Below are positions 60,879-64,000 of a DNA stretch of 64,000 bases, piece after piece. The notes under the pieces are model-generated. The model searched no databases. It was not told the origin of the DNA and saw only the letters and a list, made by a program, of their open reading frames with translations. Numbering within the stretch: position 1 is the first letter of the stretch; each line of letters opens with the position of its first letter. This DNA comes from JAWAAW01 sp964353335 (GTDB taxonomy: Archaea; Nanobdellota; Nanobdellia; Woesearchaeales; ARS49). Made by a program: the position numbers and the translations under genes. The stretch lies in contig CAYGVI010000003.1 in assembly GCA_964353335.1 (NCBI GenBank), positions 1 through 64,000 of the forward strand, written 5' to 3'.

Positions 60879-62216
60879 ATGAGTGATGCACTAAAAGGAA
60901 GGAAGAATTTGAAGCTTGCAGGCATAGCTGCATGCCTTCTGGCGCCTCTTGCAGGCATGATGTTTCCTGTTCTTCATAATACGTACAAGAAGTACGGGGC
61001 AGACTCTGCTATCCACGAAACAGATAATGGAATAAAAGACCTGCGCACGGCAATAGTGACTGCAAAGCGCACAGTTGCAAACAATGATTTCATTCTCATT
61101 GAAGAGGAAAAGGCAAGGTATGCAGGCGAAATTGAGTCACTGCAGGGCGAATGCTCAAAGCTTGAAGGAATATTGGCGCAAAATCAGGCCATTTTCAAAA
61201 GCGAAGGCTATGACACAGTAAGGGCAAACCTGCAAAACCTGAGCGCACTGCCTGAAACAAAGCAAAAAGCAGTGCAGTTGAAGGCAAGATGCGAAAGCAA
61301 GAGGACTGACAGGGACCACGCAATAAGCCAGGAAGGATACATAATGGCAAGGCTGGCTTCCCCTCTTAAGCAGGAAATGGTTGAGAAAAAAGAAAAACAC
61401 CTGCTTCTTTCAGAACAGCAATACGCAATGATTCCAATACTGACTCCTGATTTGGAAAAACAGCTTGCAGAACTGGGAGAGCCATCACTAAAAAACAGCA
61501 TGGGCGCCAACCTTGCAAAGTACAAGCCCCTTTTGATTCACATTCAAAGGGATGGAAAGACTGAAAAAATAAGGAATTATGCAAAAGAAATATTTGAGAA
61601 TGCGAAAAACAACTACGCAAACTCAAAGACGCTTAATGAATCGCTGAAATCTGACAGCCAGAATAAATGGATTACTTGGTACAGGGCGAAAAGGGATGAC
61701 GGCACTTTCTCAGAGAAGGACTACATGAACCTTTTGTCAGCCCAAAAAAAGGTAATCGACCTGATAAACACAGGAGACAATGGAGTTAACCACCTTAAAA
61801 ACTACAACACAGAGATTGACGCGCAGTATTACATTTATGTCAAGGCTCATGAGGAATATGCCAAATCTTTCAGCCACACAAGAATGGTAACCCGCACAAG
61901 TTTTGATTCAAAGGGGCATCTCCATACTTCTCTTGTCCCAGAGCATTACACAACCCACGGCTTCAAGTATTATTGCATCCTCGAAACAGTCACACCAACA
62001 GGCAGCAGGACAGAGAGCGTTTATCTTGGGGAGAGGGACAGCACAAACAAGTACTGGGACTATCGCCATAATGAACAAGTCGGCTTCCTTAGGGTGTGGA
62101 AAAGGCTTCATTACAGTGATGAAGACAAAATAATAGGCGGAACCATATCTGAAGTCAAGCCATTCATAGAGGAAGACAAGCCAGGAGCTACAGCTGTGCT
62201 TGAAAAACCTGAGTAA
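60879..62216 (+). CDS. Membrane-anchored coiled-coil protein of unknown function (445 aa)
   Basis: One N-terminal hydrophobic segment (about residues 12-31, LKLAGIAACLLAPLAGMMF) anchors the protein. Residues 45-340 are mostly charged helices with coiled-coil character (for example KARYAGEIESLQGECSKLEG). A C-terminal region of about 90 residues is rich in Tyr, His and Trp (EHYTTHGFKYYC, NKYWDYRHNEQVGFLRVWKRL) and probably forms a small beta domain. I do not recognise a family. Confidence 0.65.
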   Translation: MSDALKGRKNLKLAGIAACLLAPLAGMMFPVLHNTYKKYGADSAIHETDNGIKDLRTAIVTAKRTVANNDFILIEEEKARYAGEIESLQGECSKLEGILAQNQAIFKSEGYDTVRANLQNLSALPETKQKAVQLKARCESKRTDRDHAISQEGYIMARLASPLKQEMVEKKEKHLLLSEQQYAMIPILTPDLEKQLAELGEPSLKNSMGANLAKYKPLLIHIQRDGKTEKIRNYAKEIFENAKNNYANSKTLNESLKSDSQNKWITWYRAKRDDGTFSEKDYMNLLSAQKKVIDLINTGDNGVNHLKNYNTEIDAQYYIYVKAHEEYAKSFSHTRMVTRTSFDSKGHLHTSLVPEHYTTHGFKYYCILETVTPTGSRTESVYLGERDSTNKYWDYRHNEQVGFLRVWKRLHYSDEDKIIGGTISEVKPFIEEDKPGATAVLEKPE

Positions 62217-62228
62217 TTCATCACAGGA

Positions 62229-62558
62229 TTACTTCTTCGGCTGTATCAATCCTGTGCATCTCCAGTTAATCTCTGCAGCGCGTGATTCAATGTTCACAAC
62301 ACAAGCAGGATTGCATCCTTCCTTTGGCACGTTCATTTTCATGTCAAACCAGACTGTGCCTGTGAAGTCATTGCACATATTGCCTTCTTGTACTGTGCCT
62401 TCAGCGGTGCAGGGGCTGGCTTGTGCAATCTGAAGTGCTTCTGATGTTTTCATTGCGAGCTTTGTTCCTTTTTTCTGGCAAATTGCCGGCTGATTCGCGC
62501 ATCCTGCAACAATCAGCAGTAAAACAATAAACAAAACATACGCTTTCATGTTTTTCAC
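62229..62558 (-). CDS. Small putative lipoprotein (109 aa)
   Basis: The N-terminus MKNMKAYVLFIVLLLIVAGCANQ is a signal peptide ending in a lipobox (VAGC). The mature part has six more Cys (ICQKK, SPCTAE, NMCNDF, GCNPACVV, WRCTG), probably forming disulfides outside the cell. It starts within the stop of the decarboxylase gene (ATGA overlap), so it is co-expressed with it. Family unknown. Confidence 0.65.
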   Translation of the reverse strand: MKNMKAYVLFIVLLLIVAGCANQPAICQKKGTKLAMKTSEALQIAQASPCTAEGTVQEGNMCNDFTGTVWFDMKMNVPKEGCNPACVVNIESRAAEINWRCTGLIQPKK

Positions 62559-63736
62559 CTCATAACATAAACTTTCAGCGGCGGAAAGCCATTGAATCCT
62601 ATTGAGCTTATCTGGTAAGTGTAAGCGCCTGCTGTTGCGAAATAAAGCCTGCTTCCCTCTTTTATTGAGGATGGGAAAGAGTAGCGGAACTTCTCGTACA
62701 TTATGTCATGGCTGTCGCAGGTCGGGCCTGCGAGCACGAATTCGCGCGTTGTTTTTGATTTTGCCTCGCAAAGAATCGGGTATTTGATTGCCTCGCCTGC
62801 GGTCTCGTCCAACCCTGTGAACACTCCCACATCAAGGTACATCCATTCATAAGGCATTGACTCTGATTTTTTGGAAATAAGGACGATTTCAGCCACAATA
62901 ACTCCGGCATTTCCAACCATGTACCTGCCAGGCTCAATGAGGATTTTCGGCATTTTCTTGCCAAAGTGGTGGGATAAATATGATTTCATCCTTGAGGCAT
63001 AGACCCTGAGGCTTGGAGTCGGAATTAGGTAATCAGACGGCAGACCGCCTCCGAGGTTTATCATTTGCAGGCGGATTCCCTTCTTTGCAAGCCCCTCAAA
63101 AAGGTGTTTGCACTGCGCAATTGCCTCGTCCCACTGCTCCACATCGCGCTGCTGTGAGCCCACGTGGAAGGAAATGCCGTAAGGGACAAGCCCGAGCTTT
63201 TTTGCTTCAATTGCAAGGTTGAATATAATGTCAGGATGCGCGCCAAACTTCTTTGACAAAGGCCAGTCAGAGCACACGCATTCAACCCAGAGCCTGAAGA
63301 AAACCTTTGAGCCAGGCGCGTTCCTCGCGATTTTTTTCAAATCGCTTATTGAGTCAGTCGCATAAAGCCGAACTCCTTTTTTGAAGAAATACGCTATGTC
63401 CTCGCTTTTCTTGATTGTGTTTCCAAAGCTTATCCTGTCAGGGCTCACTCCGAGGTGCAGGAGCTCGTTAAACTCGTAAATCGAGGCGATATCGAAATTG
63501 GCGCCTTTCTTTGCGAGCAGTTTGATTATTTCAGGGTGCGGGTTTGCCTTGACAGCGTAAAATATGTTCGCGAAAGGAAGATTGTTCTTCAAAGCATCAT
63601 AATTTGCAGCGACTTTTTTGAGGTCAAGCACCAAAAAAGGGGTTTTCTTGCCTGCTGAGAACTTCACCACCCTGTTAAAATCAATTTTTCTGGCAAAATC
63701 ATTGTAGATTTTTGAATAAACCCCTTTTGCTGCCAT
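62555..63736 (-). CDS. PLP-dependent ornithine/lysine decarboxylase-like protein (393 aa)
   Basis: Fold-type III (alanine-racemase-like) decarboxylase: PLP-binding Lys63 in IFYAVKANPHPEI, FDIASIYEFNELL, ISFHVGSQQRDVEQW, the phosphate loop LGGGLPSDY, EPGRYMVGNAG, and LAGPTCDSHDIMYE with the active-site Cys contributed across the dimer. The spacing resembles eukaryotic-type ornithine decarboxylase more than diaminopimelate decarboxylase. It would make putrescine or cadaverine for polyamines; most archaea use an arginine decarboxylase route instead. A TATA box (63759-63768) 27 nt upstream suggests a leaderless transcript. Confidence 0.85.
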   Translation of the reverse strand: MAAKGVYSKIYNDFARKIDFNRVVKFSAGKKTPFLVLDLKKVAANYDALKNNLPFANIFYAVKANPHPEIIKLLAKKGANFDIASIYEFNELLHLGVSPDRISFGNTIKKSEDIAYFFKKGVRLYATDSISDLKKIARNAPGSKVFFRLWVECVCSDWPLSKKFGAHPDIIFNLAIEAKKLGLVPYGISFHVGSQQRDVEQWDEAIAQCKHLFEGLAKKGIRLQMINLGGGLPSDYLIPTPSLRVYASRMKSYLSHHFGKKMPKILIEPGRYMVGNAGVIVAEIVLISKKSESMPYEWMYLDVGVFTGLDETAGEAIKYPILCEAKSKTTREFVLAGPTCDSHDIMYEKFRYSFPSSIKEGSRLYFATAGAYTYQISSIGFNGFPPLKVYVMR

Positions 63737-63758
63737 GTGTGAAAACTCGTGAAAAACA

Positions 63759-63768
63759 ATATATAAAC
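63759..63768 (-). promoter_or_regulatory. TATA box for the decarboxylase gene
   Basis: On the minus strand GTTTATATAT, about 27 nt before the ATG at 63736. Confidence 0.6.
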
Positions 63769-63795
63769 TTAACTGAATAACTCTTGATTTGAGTA

Positions 63796-63806
63796 ATATT
63801 TATAAC
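63796..63806 (+). promoter_or_regulatory. TATA box for the gene at the window end
   Basis: ATATTTATAAC, centred about 29 nt before the ATG at 63830. Confidence 0.6.
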
Positions 63807-63829
63807 CTCTGTCCTGCTAACTCTGCCCT

Positions 63830-64000
63830 ATGCGGGTAACAAGGGTGCAGGCATATATCCTGTTCGCGCTCGGCACTTGCTATGAAGAGTGCTCAAAGCG
63901 CTTTGCAGGAAAGCCAATGGCTGTTTCAATGAACAAGGTCGCGTTCATTGAGCTCGCCAGAAAGGCAAACATTACCGAGAAGAAAGAGCGCGCCCTATAC
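63830..64000 (+). CDS. 3'-partial protein of unknown function (57 codons visible)
   Basis: The frame starts at an ATG about 29 nt after a TATA box and runs off the window end. The visible part, beginning MRVTRVQAYILFALGTCYEEC and continuing through KVAFIELARKANITEKKERALY, is helical and basic, and reads like the start of an archaeal winged-helix type regulator. This assignment is tentative because only 57 residues are visible. Confidence 0.6.
   Translation, partial: MRVTRVQAYILFALGTCYEECSKRFAGKPMAVSMNKVAFIELARKANITEKKERALY

Overview
The window is a piece of an archaeal chromosome, most likely from a DPANN-type lineage (Woesearchaeota/Pacearchaeota/Diapherotrites-like). The grounds are archaeal TATA boxes about 27 nt before many start codons (leaderless genes), a diphthamide gene (dphB), a Hel308-family helicase, an archaeal ATP-dependent DNA ligase, FtsZ, split or shortened housekeeping genes, and giant Asn/Ser/Thr-rich surface proteins ending in a Cys/Trp thrombospondin-like module plus membrane segments. 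The exact phylum cannot be fixed by eye.

Region 1 (1-42505) is one locus of four paralogous giant surface-protein genes on the + strand: A (cut by the window start, >1176 aa), B (about 3017 aa), C (4476 aa) and D (5252 aa). B, C and D share an N-terminal signal anchor and an Ig/cadherin-like domain. B and D then carry an I9-like propeptide and an S8 subtilase with an intact Asp/His/Asn/Ser set; C lacks the protease but keeps the flanking domains. The bodies are long right-handed beta-helix modules (4 in B, 7 in C, 4 in D), each opened and closed by conserved Cys motifs. DUF11 repeats occur in A, B and D, and an Asn-rich pentapeptide repeat in B and C. All four end with a Gly linker, a six-Cys TSP-like module, one or three membrane helices and a charged cytoplasmic tail. 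A 92-aa gene follows A. Before D lies a 55-aa AbrB-like regulator, translationally coupled to D and preceded by a leader that can fold in two mutually exclusive ways, one of which hides its Shine-Dalgarno sequence.

Region 2 (42509-50019) holds two small paralogous membrane proteins, a dolichol/phytol-kinase-like CTP-dependent kinase, and a reverse-strand operon of tRNA-Ile, a PlsX-like protein, an 87-aa Dph2 fragment and a membrane protein. Next come a secreted HExxH metalloprotease, a helicase lacking its first RecA domain (divergent from the protease around one symmetric TATA box), and a GGDEF protein paired with a degenerate partner.

Region 3 (50100-56340) has tRNA-Arg with an unusual trailer, a bacterial-type IMP cyclohydrolase, DNA ligase, a nitroreductase, an AT-rich methyltransferase island, and ftsZ followed by three hairpins.

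Region 4 (56362-64000) has an MgtC-like protein, a membrane protein with a Cys-rich tail, diphthine synthase, a VapBC pair with a palindromic operator around its TATA box, tRNA-Gln with a trailer built like that of tRNA-Arg, a GNAT/EamA/cupin run, a coiled-coil membrane protein, a lipoprotein, a PLP-dependent ornithine/lysine decarboxylase and the start of one more gene.

The most unusual signals are the giant-protein locus with its RNA-switch-like leader and coupled regulator; the two tRNA trailers, each with an inverted copy and then a direct copy of the tRNA 3' end before a T-tract; the archaeal GGDEF pair; and the shortened Hel308 and Dph2 genes.
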